64,000 nucleotides of DNA from Citrobacter gillenii (GTDB lineage: Bacteria > Pseudomonadota > Gammaproteobacteria > Enterobacterales > Enterobacteriaceae), in contig NZ_SUQN01000012.1 of the NCBI RefSeq assembly GCF_013337685.1, positions 1 through 64,000 of the forward strand, given 5' to 3'. The notes under the pieces are model-generated. The model saw only the letters and a program-made list of their open reading frames with translations, did not search any database and was not told where the DNA came from. The translations under genes were made by a program, and so were the position numbers. Shown here piece by piece: positions 12,328-24,148 of the stretch (position 1 is its first letter; each line of letters begins with the position of its first letter).

Positions 12328-12876
12328 TTACGGTTTATCACTCGACGAAGGGGAGGATTCGACAACAGGCGCGGCGGATTTCTTTTCTGCGTCCATCAAC
12401 GTTACGGAAGCGGCTTCCGTCGGTTCCGGCGTACTAGCACCCGTGGATTGCGGTTTTTGCTCTGGCGAGCTGGCCTGCGCTTCAGCCGTAGCCGGGGTAA
12501 CCCCCTCATGCTGCGCTTCGCTCCCTTTCACTACCGGATTATGGATAGTGTGGGCTTCATCGCTGGCTTTCTCAGGGTCGTTAGCGCTGTAAGAACGCTT
12601 CATCGACTCCGCAGCTTCACGCAATTCATCCATCGAAGCTTTCAGCTCCGGCGTCAGATTTGTCAGGCTCGCTTTCTCAACTTTCTTCAGGCTGTCCTGA
12701 AACTCCTGAAGCTTAAGCTCCTGGGTCAGTTCATTCTGAACCGTCGTTGCAAGAGAGCGCAATGCACGAACCCAACCCGCGACCGTTTTTACCGCCACCG
12801 GCAGTCGTTGTGGCCCCAGAACAATGAGGCCAATCACGAACACCAATAGCAGTTCGCTAAAACCGATATCAAACAC
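12328..12876 (-). CDS. tatB: TatB, twin-arginine translocase subunit
   Basis: 182 aa (171 in E. coli). It has an N-terminal transmembrane helix (about 2-21) with the conserved Glu at position 8 and the [14 protein letters not shown] hinge, then an amphipathic helix. A long variable tail, rich in Glu, Ala, Ser and Pro, accounts for the extra length. It forms the receptor complex with TatC. It lies 3 bp after tatA. Confidence 0.97.
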   Translation of the reverse strand: MFDIGFSELLLVFVIGLIVLGPQRLPVAVKTVAGWVRALRSLATTVQNELTQELKLQEFQDSLKKVEKASLTNLTPELKASMDELREAAESMKRSYSANDPEKASDEAHTIHNPVVKGSEAQHEGVTPATAEAQASSPEQKPQSTGASTPEPTEAASVTLMDAEKKSAAPVVESSPSSSDKP

Positions 12877-12879
12877 GGA

Positions 12880-13134
12880 TTATACCTGCTCTTTATCGTG
12901 GCTTTTGGCGTCTTCTTTTTTCACTTCACCCTGCTTATCGGTGATGGATTTAGCAGTAAAATCAGCGTCCTGGCTGGTTTTATCTTGCTTAGGTTCATCA
13001 TCACCCATCGCCTTTTTGAAGCCTTTGATTGACGCGCCAAGATCGGAACCGATGGAGCCGAGTTTCTTGGTGCCGAATAGCAGTACAACGATGACGGCAA
13101 TGATCAACAACTGCCAGATACTGATACCACCCAT
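12880..13134 (-). CDS. tatA: TatA, twin-arginine translocase pore subunit
   Basis: 84 aa (89 in E. coli; the difference is in the charged C-terminal tail). A short membrane helix (about 5-20) is followed by the [10 protein letters not shown] hinge and an amphipathic helix, the standard TatA plan. It oligomerises to let folded proteins cross the inner membrane. It is the first gene of tatABC and lies 78 bp after ubiB on the same strand. Confidence 0.97.
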   Translation of the reverse strand: MGGISIWQLLIIAVIVVLLFGTKKLGSIGSDLGASIKGFKKAMGDDEPKQDKTSQDADFTAKSITDKQGEVKKEDAKSHDKEQV

Positions 13135-13212
13135 ACATGTTCCTCTGTTATAGATGATGAATTAATAAGACCGTAGTATACGTTACACGACCTGCCTTGA
13201 GCGATGAAAAAT

Positions 13213-15455
<2,243 letters not shown>

Positions 15456-15468
15456 CCCCGATCTCCTG

Positions 15469-16224
15469 TCAGAACTTGTAACCACGATGCAGCGCAACAA
15501 CACCTGCCGTCAGGTTGTAGTAATCAACGCTTTCAAACCCGGCATCTTGCATCATTGCTTTTAACGTGTCCTGATCGGGATGCATACGGATGGACTCCGC
15601 CAGATAGCGGTAACTATCGGCATCGCTTGCCACCATTGAACCGATACGCGGCAGAATATGGAAAGAGTATGCGTCATACGCTTTGCTCAGCGGCTCGATA
15701 ATCGGCTTGGAAAATTCCAACACCAGTAAACGTCCACCAGGCTTCAGCACGCGATACATAGAACGCAGTGCTTTGTCTTTATCCGTGACGTTACGCAGGC
15801 CGAACGAAATGGTAATGCAGTCAAAGGTGTTGTCCGGGAACGGCAATGCTTCCGCGTTCGCCTGGACATACTCGACGTTGCCAATCACGCCAATGTTGCG
15901 CAGTTTTTCGCGACCCATTTTGAGCATTGAGTCATTGATATCCGCCAGAACCACTTTCCCGGTTTCACCGACCATGCGAGAAAATTTCGCCGTCAGATCG
16001 CCCGTACCACCGGCTAAATCCAGGACAGTCTGCCCACGGCGCACGCCACTGCAATCAATGGTGAAGCGCTTCCACAAACGATGAATGCCAAATGACATTA
16101 AGTCATTCATAACGTCATATTTAGACGCCACAGAATGAAAAACGTGGGCCACCATGTCAGCTTTCTGCTCTTTAGCGACGGTCTGAAAGCCAAAGTGCGT
16201 CGTTTCTTGTGAATTATCCACCAT
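15469..16224 (-). CDS. ubiE: UbiE, ubiquinone/menaquinone C-methyltransferase
   Basis: 251 aa, full length. This SAM-dependent class I methyltransferase acts in both ubiquinone and menaquinone synthesis. Motif I is [15 protein letters not shown] (67-81), and the UbiE signatures [17 protein letters not shown] and [17 protein letters not shown] are present. It is the first gene of ubiE-ubiJ-ubiB and lies 94 bp after rmuC on the same strand. Confidence 0.98.
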   Translation of the reverse strand: MVDNSQETTHFGFQTVAKEQKADMVAHVFHSVASKYDVMNDLMSFGIHRLWKRFTIDCSGVRRGQTVLDLAGGTGDLTAKFSRMVGETGKVVLADINDSMLKMGREKLRNIGVIGNVEYVQANAEALPFPDNTFDCITISFGLRNVTDKDKALRSMYRVLKPGGRLLVLEFSKPIIEPLSKAYDAYSFHILPRIGSMVASDADSYRYLAESIRMHPDQDTLKAMMQDAGFESVDYYNLTAGVVALHRGYKF

Positions 16225-16318
16225 CTCAGTGCCTGCTCATCCAAAAAATGTTCGAGAAGTGTAACAGATTGGGCCAATTTGCCCTACCCTTCTACCGGGT
16301 TCAACTAACCCAAACGGG

Positions 16319-17749
16319 CTAGTTTGATTGCTGATTTACCGCCTCTCCATCGGGGTAAGTCTCGTCTTGTTGCGCCTCGGGGACCGAACGTAAACGAAAC
16401 TCTTCATCCTGGCTCGTGGCTTGTTCAGCCAGTTCAGGATTAATCTCGCGCTTAATTTCTACACCCAATCCACGAAACGCTTCTGCCTGAGCCAGAACGT
16501 TTCCACGCCCTGAAGACAATTTTTTCATCGCCTGCCGATAGTTATCTTGTGCCTTGTCCAGGCTCTGACCTATTGCTGACATATCATCGACAAACAGCCG
16601 CATTTTGTCATAAAGCTTGCTGGCCCGGTCCGCGATCTGCTGCGCATTACGACTTTGATGCTCATACCGCCACAGATTAGCAATGGTGCGCAATGCCACC
16701 AACAACGTGGTCGGGCTTACCAGCATAATATTATTTCTGAGTGCTTCTGTAATCAGTTCGGGCTGCCTGTCCAGCGCCAGCAGAAAAGCGGGCTCAACCG
16801 GGATAAACATCAGCACATAATCAAGCGTACGTAATCCCGGCAACTGCTGGTAGTCTTTGCGGCCCAGCAGACGAATATGGTTACGCACGGAGGCGATATG
16901 TTCCTGTAACGCACTTTCGCGGGTGTAGTCATCCTCTGCATTAAAGTAGCGTTCATAGGCCACCAGCGTCATTTTCGCATCGATCACCACGTCTTTGCCC
17001 TGCGGCAATCGGACAATAACATCCGGCTGCATCCGCGATCGTGCGTCATTTTCTATGCTGACCTGAGTTTCATATTCATAGCCTTCGCGCAGACCGGACG
17101 CCTCCAGTACCCGCGTGAGTACGACTTCTCCCCAGTTGCCCTGGGTTTTGTTATCGCCTTTCAGCGCCCGTGTCAGGTTAACCGCTTCTTGCGCCATCTG
17201 CGCGTTCAGTTGCTGGAGGTTACGAATTTCGTGCGCCAGGGTATGACGCTCTTGCGCCTCTTTGCCAAAGCTATCCTGCACCTGGCGGCGAAAACCGTCC
17301 AGCTGTTCACGTAATGGTGTAAGCAAGCTATTCAGGCTTTGGCGATTTTGCTCATCAACGCGACGATTGCTGTGTTCAAAAATACGGTTTGCCAGGTTTT
17401 CGAACTGTTCGCTCAGACGCTGTTCGCTGTTGATCATCTGGCGGATTTTATCTTCCGCATGCTGTTGCGTCGCGTCGAGTCGCGTGGTGACTTCCCGGAG
17501 ATCGGCTTCCAGAGAGGTGTTAATACTCTGCAGGCTGCGAAGTTCGTTGTTGAGTAGCTCGCACTCGTCGCGCCAGTGGGCTTCCTGCGCCAGCTGTTGA
17601 CGTGCGGCGCTTAGCGCAATATCCAGTTCACGCCGTTCTTCAATAAGATCCGCGCGGATTTGGTCGGCACGCGCTTTGGTCGCCAGCCAGCCCACAAGCA
17701 GCCCTGCAGCTAACGCCACGACGGCACTTATCATTATCGAAATATCCAC
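16319..17749 (-). CDS. rmuC: RmuC, DNA recombination limiting protein
   Basis: 476 aa from the GTG at 17749, which has a strong AGGGGGG 6 bp upstream and matches the E. coli N-terminus (MDISIM versus MDFSIM). In-frame codons further upstream are not homologous. It has an N-terminal membrane anchor (about 4-22), a long coiled coil (about 25-190), and a C-terminal RmuC nuclease-like domain with QPDVIVRLPQGKDVVIDAKM, a PD-(D/E)XK-type motif. It limits inversions at short inverted repeats; the biochemistry is little known. Confidence 0.95.
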   Translation of the reverse strand: MDISIMISAVVALAAGLLVGWLATKARADQIRADLIEERRELDIALSAARQQLAQEAHWRDECELLNNELRSLQSINTSLEADLREVTTRLDATQQHAEDKIRQMINSEQRLSEQFENLANRIFEHSNRRVDEQNRQSLNSLLTPLREQLDGFRRQVQDSFGKEAQERHTLAHEIRNLQQLNAQMAQEAVNLTRALKGDNKTQGNWGEVVLTRVLEASGLREGYEYETQVSIENDARSRMQPDVIVRLPQGKDVVIDAKMTLVAYERYFNAEDDYTRESALQEHIASVRNHIRLLGRKDYQQLPGLRTLDYVLMFIPVEPAFLLALDRQPELITEALRNNIMLVSPTTLLVALRTIANLWRYEHQSRNAQQIADRASKLYDKMRLFVDDMSAIGQSLDKAQDNYRQAMKKLSSGRGNVLAQAEAFRGLGVEIKREINPELAEQATSQDEEFRLRSVPEAQQDETYPDGEAVNQQSN

Positions 17750-17849
17750 TACGCCCCCCTTACAGCAACGACTTACCCGCACAAAATAGAATTGTGCTGT
17801 ATAAACGTCCAGTTTAAAAGGAATTTCCTGCGAGGTACTGCGCAAAATA

Positions 17850-17874
17850 AAAAGGCCGAACATGTCGGCCTTTT
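17850..17874 (-). terminator. Intrinsic terminator of udp
   Basis: A perfect 10-bp stem, AAAAGGCCGA/TCGGCCTTTT, closes a 5-nt loop, and the minus strand continues TTTTTATTTT. It ends udp 16 bp after its stop and insulates rmuC, whose GTG start lies about 100 bp further on. Confidence 0.88.
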
Positions 17875-17890
17875 CAGAAAGGAGAGAAAA

Positions 17891-18652
17891 TTACAGCAGG
17901 CGACGTGCAGCCTCTACCACGATTTTCACCGCGTGGCTTTCCGTTTGCTTCATGGTTTCAGCATTCGGGATTTCTTGCTGAGTACGGTTAACGATAACAC
18001 CCGCAACCATACCGGCACGCAGACCCTGGCTTGCACACATGGTCAGCAGCGTAGCGGATTCCATTTCGTAGTTCATGACGCCCATGGACTGCCACTCTTC
18101 CATCGAGCCTTTGAAACGGCTCACCACGCGACCAGAGAAGGTGTCATAACGCTCCTGGCCTGGGTAGAAGGTATCTGAAGAGGCGGTCACGCCGACGTGG
18201 GTAGTCGCGCCAATAGATTTCGCGGCTTCCACCAGCGCGGTGGTGCATTCGAAATCGGCAACAGCCGGAAATTCCATCGGTGCAAAGTGCAGGCTCGCCC
18301 CGTCCAGACGGACAGACGCGGTGGTAACCAGCACGTCGCCCACGTTGATATGCGGCTGAATAGCGCCGGTCGTACCGATACGCAGGAAGGTACGAATGCC
18401 CAGTTGCGCCAGTTCTTCTACGGCGATAGAGGTCGACGGACCGCCGATACCGGTAGAGCAGACAATCACAGCTTTACCATCCAGCTCAGCACGCCAGGTA
18501 GTGAACTCGCGATGAGATGCCAGCTTAACCGGCTTTTCCATCAGCGCGGCGATCTTTTCCACACGCTCAGGGTCGCCAGGGACGATAGCAAGCGTAGCCC
18601 CTTGTAAATCGTTCTTGGTGAGGCCGAGATGAAAAACATCAGACTTAGACAT
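17891..18652 (-). CDS. udp: Udp, uridine phosphorylase
   Basis: 253 aa from the ATG at 18652 ([11 protein letters not shown]). It reversibly cleaves uridine to uracil and ribose-1-phosphate for salvage. It belongs to the NP-I phosphorylase family: phosphate loop [21 protein letters not shown], the RIGTTGAIQ strand, and the sugar-binding [12 protein letters not shown] motif. It is monocistronic, with the terminator at 17850-17874 and paired CRP sites upstream. Confidence 0.98.
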   Translation of the reverse strand: MSKSDVFHLGLTKNDLQGATLAIVPGDPERVEKIAALMEKPVKLASHREFTTWRAELDGKAVIVCSTGIGGPSTSIAVEELAQLGIRTFLRIGTTGAIQPHINVGDVLVTTASVRLDGASLHFAPMEFPAVADFECTTALVEAAKSIGATTHVGVTASSDTFYPGQERYDTFSGRVVSRFKGSMEEWQSMGVMNYEMESATLLTMCASQGLRAGMVAGVIVNRTQQEIPNAETMKQTESHAVKIVVEAARRLL

Positions 18653-18697
18653 AAAAACTCCTCTGTGAATCGGTTTTGTCAGAAGAAGCAAAAACAC

Positions 18698-18740
18698 ACT
18701 TTACCGAAGGCATAAACATATTTTCGTGACAGCCATCACT
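18698..18740 (-). promoter_or_regulatory. udp promoter with proximal CRP site
   Basis: A -10-like TAAAGT (18698-18703, minus) lies downstream of a CRP site, CGTGA-N6-TCACT (18725-18740). The site centre falls at about -41.5 from a start near 18691, the class II position. No good -35 is seen, as expected for a CRP-dependent promoter. Confidence 0.8.
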
Positions 18741-18776
18741 TTGATGTAAATCAATTGCATTTCATTACCGTCAAAT

Positions 18777-18792
18777 AGTGATGAACATCACA
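18777..18792 (-). promoter_or_regulatory. Distal CRP site of udp
   Basis: AGTGA-N6-TCACA on the plus strand is close to the CRP consensus. Its centre is 52 bp from that of the proximal site, matching the -41.5/-93.5 pair known for E. coli udp. CytR normally binds between such sites and represses. It could also influence divergent dlhH. Confidence 0.85.
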
Positions 18793-18917
18793 TTAACTGT
18801 TCGATACAGGCAAGCCTTGCACAAAAGATAGACCGTTTAAGGCAATGTGGTTCGTTGCACGCGTCTATAGTTAATGATGCGCTATTTGGCTAAATACTTA
18901 AGGGTACGGAGAATACC

Positions 18918-19727
18918 ATGGCAACAACACGACAATCTGGCTTTGCACCTGCAGTATCCCCACCCGCAGCAACGGCGGTTCACACCCCGGATAACGAAAT
19001 CATCGCGGGAATAACGTCGATTCCGTCTCAAGGCGATGATATGCCTGCGTATCATGCACGCCCGAAGCACAGCGAAGGTCCGCTACCGGTTGTTATCGTC
19101 GTGCAGGAAATTTTTGGCGTTCATGAACACATCCGTGATATTTGTCGCCGCCTGGCGCTGGAAGGGTATCTGGCTGTCGCTCCAGAGCTTTACTTTCGCG
19201 AGGGCGATCCGAATGATTTTGCCGATATTTCAACGCTGTTAAGCGGCCTGGTGGCCAAAGTCCCGGACTCTCAAGTGCTGGCCGATCTGGACCACGTCGC
19301 CAGTTGGGCCTCACGCAACGGCGGTGACGCACACCGACTGATGATCACTGGTTTTTGCTGGGGTGGACGCATCACCTGGCTGTATGCTGCACACAACCCA
19401 CAGTTAAAAGCGGCAGTGGCATGGTATGGCAAACTGGTCGGCGACAAAACGCTGAACTCGCCCAGGCATCCCGTCGATATCGCTACCGATCTTAACGCCC
19501 CCGTGTTGGGACTTTATGGCGCGCAGGACACCAGCATTTCACAAGATAGCGTGGAAACCATGCGTCAGGCATTGCGCGCGGCGAATGCCAAAGCAGAAAT
19601 CGTGGTGTATCCCGATGCCGGGCATGCTTTTAACGCGGATTATCGCCCGAGCTATCACGAAGAGTCCGCCAATGACGGCTGGCAAAGAATGCTGGCGTGG
19701 TTTACGCAGTATGGCGGGAAGAAATAA
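18918..19727 (+). CDS. dlhH: Dienelactone hydrolase family protein (YsgA)
   Basis: 269 aa. It is an alpha/beta hydrolase of the dienelactone hydrolase family. The nucleophile elbow appears as GFCWGGR, with Cys as nucleophile as in true dienelactone hydrolases. The catalytic Asp is likely in GAQDTS and the His in DAGHAFNAD. The first about 25 residues are low-complexity and poorly conserved. The physiological substrate is unknown. It is divergent from udp and convergent with metE across a REP pair. Confidence 0.92.
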   Translation: MATTRQSGFAPAVSPPAATAVHTPDNEIIAGITSIPSQGDDMPAYHARPKHSEGPLPVVIVVQEIFGVHEHIRDICRRLALEGYLAVAPELYFREGDPNDFADISTLLSGLVAKVPDSQVLADLDHVASWASRNGGDAHRLMITGFCWGGRITWLYAAHNPQLKAAVAWYGKLVGDKTLNSPRHPVDIATDLNAPVLGLYGAQDTSISQDSVETMRQALRAANAKAEIVVYPDAGHAFNADYRPSYHEESANDGWQRMLAWFTQYGGKK

Positions 19728-19736
19728 ATGTTAATC

Positions 19737-19824
19737 GCCCGGTGGCGGCTACGCCTTACCGGGCTTACAACGACTTGCACGTTCCTGTTGGCCGGGTCAG
19801 CGTTAACGCCCCCGGCGATCGGGC
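19737..19824. repeat. Two REP units between dlhH and metE
   Basis: REP-like stems GCCCGGTGGCGG...CTTACCGGGC (19737-19768) and GCCGGG...CCCGGC (19790-19815) lie in the 103-bp gap between converging genes. No separate T-tailed terminator is seen, so these stems may define both mRNA ends. Confidence 0.82.
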
Positions 19825-19830
19825 ACCGAA

Positions 19831-22092
19831 TTAAGCCTGACGCAGGTTCTGCGCCGCTTTCACCATATTCGCCAGCGCCGCGCGGGTTTCCGGCCAGCCG
19901 CGAGTCTTCAGACCGCAGTCCGGGTTCACCCACAGACGCTCAGCCGGGATACGCTGTTCCGCTTTCTTCAGCAGGGCCTCAATCCATTCCACGCTTGGGA
20001 CGTTCGGCGAGTGAATATCGTACACGCCCGGCCCGATTTCGTTCGGGTAGTCGAACTCTTCGAACGACTCCAGTAGCTCCATGTCGGAACGCGAGGTTTC
20101 AATGGTGATCACATCGGCATCAAGCGCAGCGATGGAATCCATGATGTCGTTGAACTCGCAGTAACACATGTGGGTGTGGATCTGCGTTTCGTCCTTCGCC
20201 ACCGCGGCGTTGATGCGGAAGGCCTCGACACCCCATTCCAGATACGCCGCCCAGTCGCTACGACGCAGAGGCAGACCTTCACGTAGTGCCGGTTCATCAA
20301 TCTGGATGATGCCAATACCGGCGGCTTCCAGATCGGCGACTTCGTCACGCAGTGCCAGCGCAATCTGCTTAGCGATGGTTTCGCGAGTCACATCTTCGCG
20401 TGGGAATGACCAGCAAAGAATGGTCACCGGGCCTGTCAGCATGCCTTTGACCGGTTTGTCAGTCAGCGACTGGGCGTATTTTGCCCACTCAACGGTAATC
20501 GCTTCCGGACGACTCACGTCACCAATCACTACCGGCGGCTTCACGCAGCGGGAGCCGTAGCTCTGTACCCAACCATTCTGAGTAAAGACAAAGCCGTCCA
20601 GATGCTCGCCAAAGTATTCAACCATGTCGTTACGCTCAGCTTCGCCGTGTACCAGTACGTCCAGGCCTAAACGTTCCTGCTCAGCGATCGCCTGTTTGAT
20701 ATGCTCGGCGATACCGGTACGGTAGTTGCCCGCATCCAGGTTACCCTTTTTAAAATCCAGACGCAGGCCGCGGATTTCCGTGGTTTGCGGGAAAGATCCG
20801 ATCGTCGTGGTCGGCCACGCTGGCAGGTTAAAGCGCGCACGCTGAGCTTCGGCACGTACCGGGTAAGCGTGAGAACGTTGACTGTCCTGCGCGGTGATTG
20901 CCGCCAGACGTTTTTCGACTGCCGCATTGTGGACGCGGGTTGACTGACGACGCGCCTGAATTGGCGCACTCCACTCAACCAACGCTGCGGTATCGCCGCT
21001 GTTCAGCGCATCACGCAGCAGCGCCAGTTCACCGCACTTTTGCAGGGCGAAGGCAAACCAGCTTTTCACTTCGGCATCAAGGCGGGTTTCGACGCTCAGA
21101 TCAATTGGGCTATGCAGAAGAGAACAAGAAGAGGCCACCCAAAGCGGACGTTTGCCGACAATGTCTTTAATCTGTGCATATTTCTCGGTCAGATCGGCGC
21201 GCCAGACGTTACGGCCGTTAATCAGGCCTGCGGAGAGCAGCCAGTTAGCGGGCAAACGCGAGTGCAACTCGGCTACGTCATCTTTACCATGAACCAGATC
21301 CACGTGCAGACCCTGCACCGGCAGCGCGGTGATGGTATCCAGATTCGGCGTCACGCCTTCGAAATAGGTAGTCAGTAGCAGCTTCACCTGCCCGGTCAGC
21401 GCATCGTACGCCGGTTTAAAGGCGTTCAGCCATTCCTGGGGCAACTCCAGCACCAGCGCAGGTTCATCAATCTGTACCCACTCAACACCGCGTTTCGCCA
21501 GCTCAGCCAGCACCTGCTGGTAAACCGGCAGGATGTCGTTCAGCAGACTCAGGCGATCAAACTGCTCACCCTTCACTTTCCCCAGCCACAGGTAGGTGAC
21601 CGGACCCAGCAGGACGGGCTTCACTTTGTGGCCCAGCGCCAGCGCTTCGTCCACTTCATCCAGCAGTTGAGTCCAGGTCAGTTTGAACTGCTGACCTTTG
21701 GTAAATTCAGGCACCATGTAGTGATAGTTGGTATTAAACCATTTGGTCATTTCTGCCGCTGCCGCCGGTTCACCGGTCGGTGCGCGACCACGGCCAATGC
21801 GGAATAAGGTGTCGATATCGACAGAGCCATCTTTGTTCTGATGACGGGCCGGAACGTTACCCAGCAGCAAACTGGTGGTCAGCACATGATCGTACCAGGC
21901 AAAATCGCCCACTGGCAGCAGGTCAACGCCAGCTTGCTTTTGTTGATCCCAGTGACGAGCGCGCAGTTCGCGACCCGTTGCCAGCAATTCTTCACGAGAG
22001 GCGTTACCCGCCCAGTAGCTTTCTTGCGCTTTTTTCAACTCGCGACGCAGGCCAACGCGAGGGAAACCGAGGGTGTGATTCAATATTGTCAT
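19831..22092 (-). CDS. metE: MetE, cobalamin-independent methionine synthase
   Basis: 753 aa, full length. It transfers the methyl group from 5-methyltetrahydropteroyltri-glutamate to homocysteine. Two beta/alpha barrels are present; the C-terminal one carries the zinc ligands His and Cys in [10 protein letters not shown], a Glu, and the Cys of [11 protein letters not shown]. The folate-binding N-terminal barrel begins [14 protein letters not shown]. It is divergent from its activator metR, and an ERIC element fills most of its leader. Confidence 0.98.
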   Translation of the reverse strand: MTILNHTLGFPRVGLRRELKKAQESYWAGNASREELLATGRELRARHWDQQKQAGVDLLPVGDFAWYDHVLTTSLLLGNVPARHQNKDGSVDIDTLFRIGRGRAPTGEPAAAAEMTKWFNTNYHYMVPEFTKGQQFKLTWTQLLDEVDEALALGHKVKPVLLGPVTYLWLGKVKGEQFDRLSLLNDILPVYQQVLAELAKRGVEWVQIDEPALVLELPQEWLNAFKPAYDALTGQVKLLLTTYFEGVTPNLDTITALPVQGLHVDLVHGKDDVAELHSRLPANWLLSAGLINGRNVWRADLTEKYAQIKDIVGKRPLWVASSCSLLHSPIDLSVETRLDAEVKSWFAFALQKCGELALLRDALNSGDTAALVEWSAPIQARRQSTRVHNAAVEKRLAAITAQDSQRSHAYPVRAEAQRARFNLPAWPTTTIGSFPQTTEIRGLRLDFKKGNLDAGNYRTGIAEHIKQAIAEQERLGLDVLVHGEAERNDMVEYFGEHLDGFVFTQNGWVQSYGSRCVKPPVVIGDVSRPEAITVEWAKYAQSLTDKPVKGMLTGPVTILCWSFPREDVTRETIAKQIALALRDEVADLEAAGIGIIQIDEPALREGLPLRRSDWAAYLEWGVEAFRINAAVAKDETQIHTHMCYCEFNDIMDSIAALDADVITIETSRSDMELLESFEEFDYPNEIGPGVYDIHSPNVPSVEWIEALLKKAEQRIPAERLWVNPDCGLKTRGWPETRAALANMVKAAQNLRQA

Positions 22093-22113
22093 TTTTCTTC
22101 CTCTAATTATATG

Positions 22114-22241
22114 TAAATCCTATGGATTTTGAATTTAGGGAAGGCGGCAAGTTTGCTCATCCCCAGGAGCTTACTGAAGTAAGTGACTGGGGTGGGGAAA
22201 CGAAGCCAACGCACCATAAATTTAAAAGACGAAGGATTTTA
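22114..22241. repeat. ERIC element in the metE leader
   Basis: 128 bp, the usual ERIC length. The highly conserved core CCCCAGGAGCTTACTGAAGT then AAGTGACTGGGG is present (the site of the standard ERIC primers). Imperfect terminal inverted repeats TAAATCC.../...GGATTTTA bound it. It starts 21 bp upstream of the metE ATG and abuts the MetJ boxes, so the metE transcript must contain it. Confidence 0.93.
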
Positions 22242-22264
22242 GCCGTCCAGATGTTTACACATCC
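22241..22264. promoter_or_regulatory. MetJ operator (three met boxes)
   Basis: Three tandem 8-mers, AGCCGTCC, AGATGTTT and ACACATCC, resemble the AGACGTCT met-box consensus and the known metE/metR operator region. MetJ with SAM would repress here. The site lies between the divergent metE and metR. Confidence 0.8.
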
Positions 22265-22315
22265 ATAATTGGCGGTTACTGTATATTCCTCAAGCGCAAT
22301 TTATTCATGCCGAAG

Positions 22316-22328
22316 TGAAGGACTTTCA
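22316..22328. promoter_or_regulatory. Candidate MetR site at the metR start
   Basis: TGAA-GGACT-TTCA fits the MetR consensus TGAA-N5-TTCA exactly and overlaps the first base of the metR ATG. It could be an autoregulatory site, but such a short pattern can occur by chance. Confidence 0.45.
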
Positions 22329-23266
22329 TGATCGAGATTAAGCATCTGAAAACGCTACAGGCGTTGCGGAACAGTGGGTCGCTGGCAGGCGCAGCAGCGA
22401 CGTTGCATCAGACCCAATCCGCCCTGTCTCACCAGTTCAGCGATCTGGAACAACGCCTCGGCTTTCGGCTATTTGTGCGTAAAAGCCAGCCGCTACGTTT
22501 TACGCCACAGGGTGAAATTTTGTTGCAGTTGGCCAATCAGGTGTTGCCACAAATCGGTCGCGCGCTTCAGGCATGCAACGAACCGCAGCAAACCCGGCTG
22601 CGCATCGCCATTGAATGTCACAGCTGTATTCAGTGGCTGACCCCCGCGCTGGAGAATTTCCGTGCTAACTGGCCACAGGTAGAGATGGATTTTAAATCCG
22701 GCGTGACTTTCGATCCGCAACCAGCCCTGCAGCAGGATGAGCTGGACCTGGTGATGACATCCGACATTCTGCCGCGCAGCGGCCTGCACTATTCACCGAT
22801 GTTTGATTTTGAAGTCCGTCTGATACTGGCGCCCGATCACCCACTGGCCAGCAAAACGCAGGTAACGCCGGAAGATTTAGCCAGCGAAACCCTGTTGATT
22901 TATCCTGTACAGCGCAGCCGACTGGATGTCTGGCGGCATTTCCTGCAGCCTGCTGGCGTTAGCCCGTCGCTGAAGAGCGTGGATAACACCCTGCTGCTGA
23001 TCCAGATGGTCGCCGCCAGAATGGGTATTGCAGCGCTGCCGCACTGGGTAGTGGAGAGTTTTGAACGCCAGGGCCTGGTAGTGACCAAAACCCTGGGTGA
23101 TGGATTATGGAGCCGACTGTACGCCGCTGTGCGCGATGGCGAGCAGCGTCAGCCGGTCACGGAAGCATTTATTCGCTCAGCGCGGAATCACGCCTGCGAT
23201 CACCTGCCGTTTGTGCGGAGTGCGGAGCGACCCACTTTCGATGCACCCACAGTGAGGCCACTATAA
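22328..23266 (+). CDS. metR: MetR, LysR-type activator of methionine genes
   Basis: 312 aa (317 in E. coli; the C-terminal tail is a few residues shorter). The LysR N-terminal winged helix (about 1-60) includes [20 protein letters not shown], and a periplasmic-binding-like effector domain that senses homocysteine follows. It activates metE, metH and others. Its last 98 bp overlap the 3' end of yigM on the other strand. Confidence 0.97.
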   Translation: MIEIKHLKTLQALRNSGSLAGAAATLHQTQSALSHQFSDLEQRLGFRLFVRKSQPLRFTPQGEILLQLANQVLPQIGRALQACNEPQQTRLRIAIECHSCIQWLTPALENFRANWPQVEMDFKSGVTFDPQPALQQDELDLVMTSDILPRSGLHYSPMFDFEVRLILAPDHPLASKTQVTPEDLASETLLIYPVQRSRLDVWRHFLQPAGVSPSLKSVDNTLLLIQMVAARMGIAALPHWVVESFERQGLVVTKTLGDGLWSRLYAAVRDGEQRQPVTEAFIRSARNHACDHLPFVRSAERPTFDAPTVRPL

Positions 23267-24068
23267 CAGCCGCACCAATGATGAAGCTTGGCCAGTGAGG
23301 CTGCTGGTGCCAGATGGCCAGATTAACCAACAGCCCCGCAGGCACATGCATATTGTTCATGATACCCAGTGTGCCTGCATCTACCTGCGTCGCGCCGTAG
23401 TTCCACATAAAGTAACCGATGCCCGATGCTGCCACGCCAAGGAACACCAGAATCCCCCACTGCAGCGAAGTTTCAGGCATTTTTTGCGCATTCCCTACTA
23501 TAAGCCAGGCAACGACCGCCACCAGTAATGCCCCCATATAAAACCAGGCAAAGGCGTTGTGCTGCGGCATGGGACGGGTTTCCATCAGACGCTTATAGCC
23601 CACCATGCCGATGGCAAAGCTGATGTTGGAAAGCTGTACCAGCAGCAGACCGGTCCAGAAATGACTGGTCACCTGATCGTAACGAATGATCCCCGCCCCA
23701 ATCACCGCCAGCAGTGCGCTAAACGCGTAGCTCCAGCGTAAACGGCGTCGGCTCATAAGGTCATAAATCAGTGTGATATAGAGCGGTGTCAGGACGGTAA
23801 ATAGCAGCAGCTCGGAAACCGTCAGGTACAAATAAGCACGGAAACTCAGCATATACATGATGCCAAGCTGCATGGCACCCACCAGCATGTACAGACCAAT
23901 AGTTTTTACGCTGTGGCCGCGGGTACGCAGAAATGGCAGGAACACCAGCGCAGCCAGTCCGACCCGCACCAGCACGGCAAAATAGCTATCGACATGACCA
24001 GCAAGGTACTCGCCAAACAGGCTAAAGGAAAAGGCCCACAGAATAGTGGTAATGATGAGTAGCGCCAC
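23169..24068 (-). CDS. yigM: YigM (BioP), biotin transporter of the EamA-like superfamily
   Basis: 299 aa from a GTG start at 24068, family length. Ten hydrophobic helices in two repeated halves (drug/metabolite transporter fold) are apparent. E. coli YigM is the high-affinity biotin importer. The 3' end overlaps metR antisense by 98 bp. A BirA-like half-site lies about 50 bp upstream. The GTG lacks a strong ribosome site, so the start is slightly uncertain. Confidence 0.9.
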   Translation of the reverse strand: MALLIITTILWAFSFSLFGEYLAGHVDSYFAVLVRVGLAALVFLPFLRTRGHSVKTIGLYMLVGAMQLGIMYMLSFRAYLYLTVSELLLFTVLTPLYITLIYDLMSRRRLRWSYAFSALLAVIGAGIIRYDQVTSHFWTGLLLVQLSNISFAIGMVGYKRLMETRPMPQHNAFAWFYMGALLVAVVAWLIVGNAQKMPETSLQWGILVFLGVAASGIGYFMWNYGATQVDAGTLGIMNNMHVPAGLLVNLAIWHQQPHWPSFIIGAAVIVASLWVHRKWVAPHSAQTAGDRRRDSALSE

Positions 24069-24115
24069 AATAGATGTCTCTGAACAAAAGATACACCCAT
24101 TGTAGCGAAGTTCAC

Positions 24116-24124
24116 GGTTGACAA
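24116..24124 (-). promoter_or_regulatory. Candidate BirA half-operator before yigM
   Basis: TTGTCAACC on the minus strand fits the left half of the BirA operator TTGTNAACC-N14/15-GGTTNACAA. The expected right half is poorly matched. A -10-like TACAAT lies just downstream (minus strand). It is suggestive because YigM imports biotin, but weak. Confidence 0.35.
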
Positions 24125-24148
24125 CTGACTAACTAATGAGCGGTTCCG

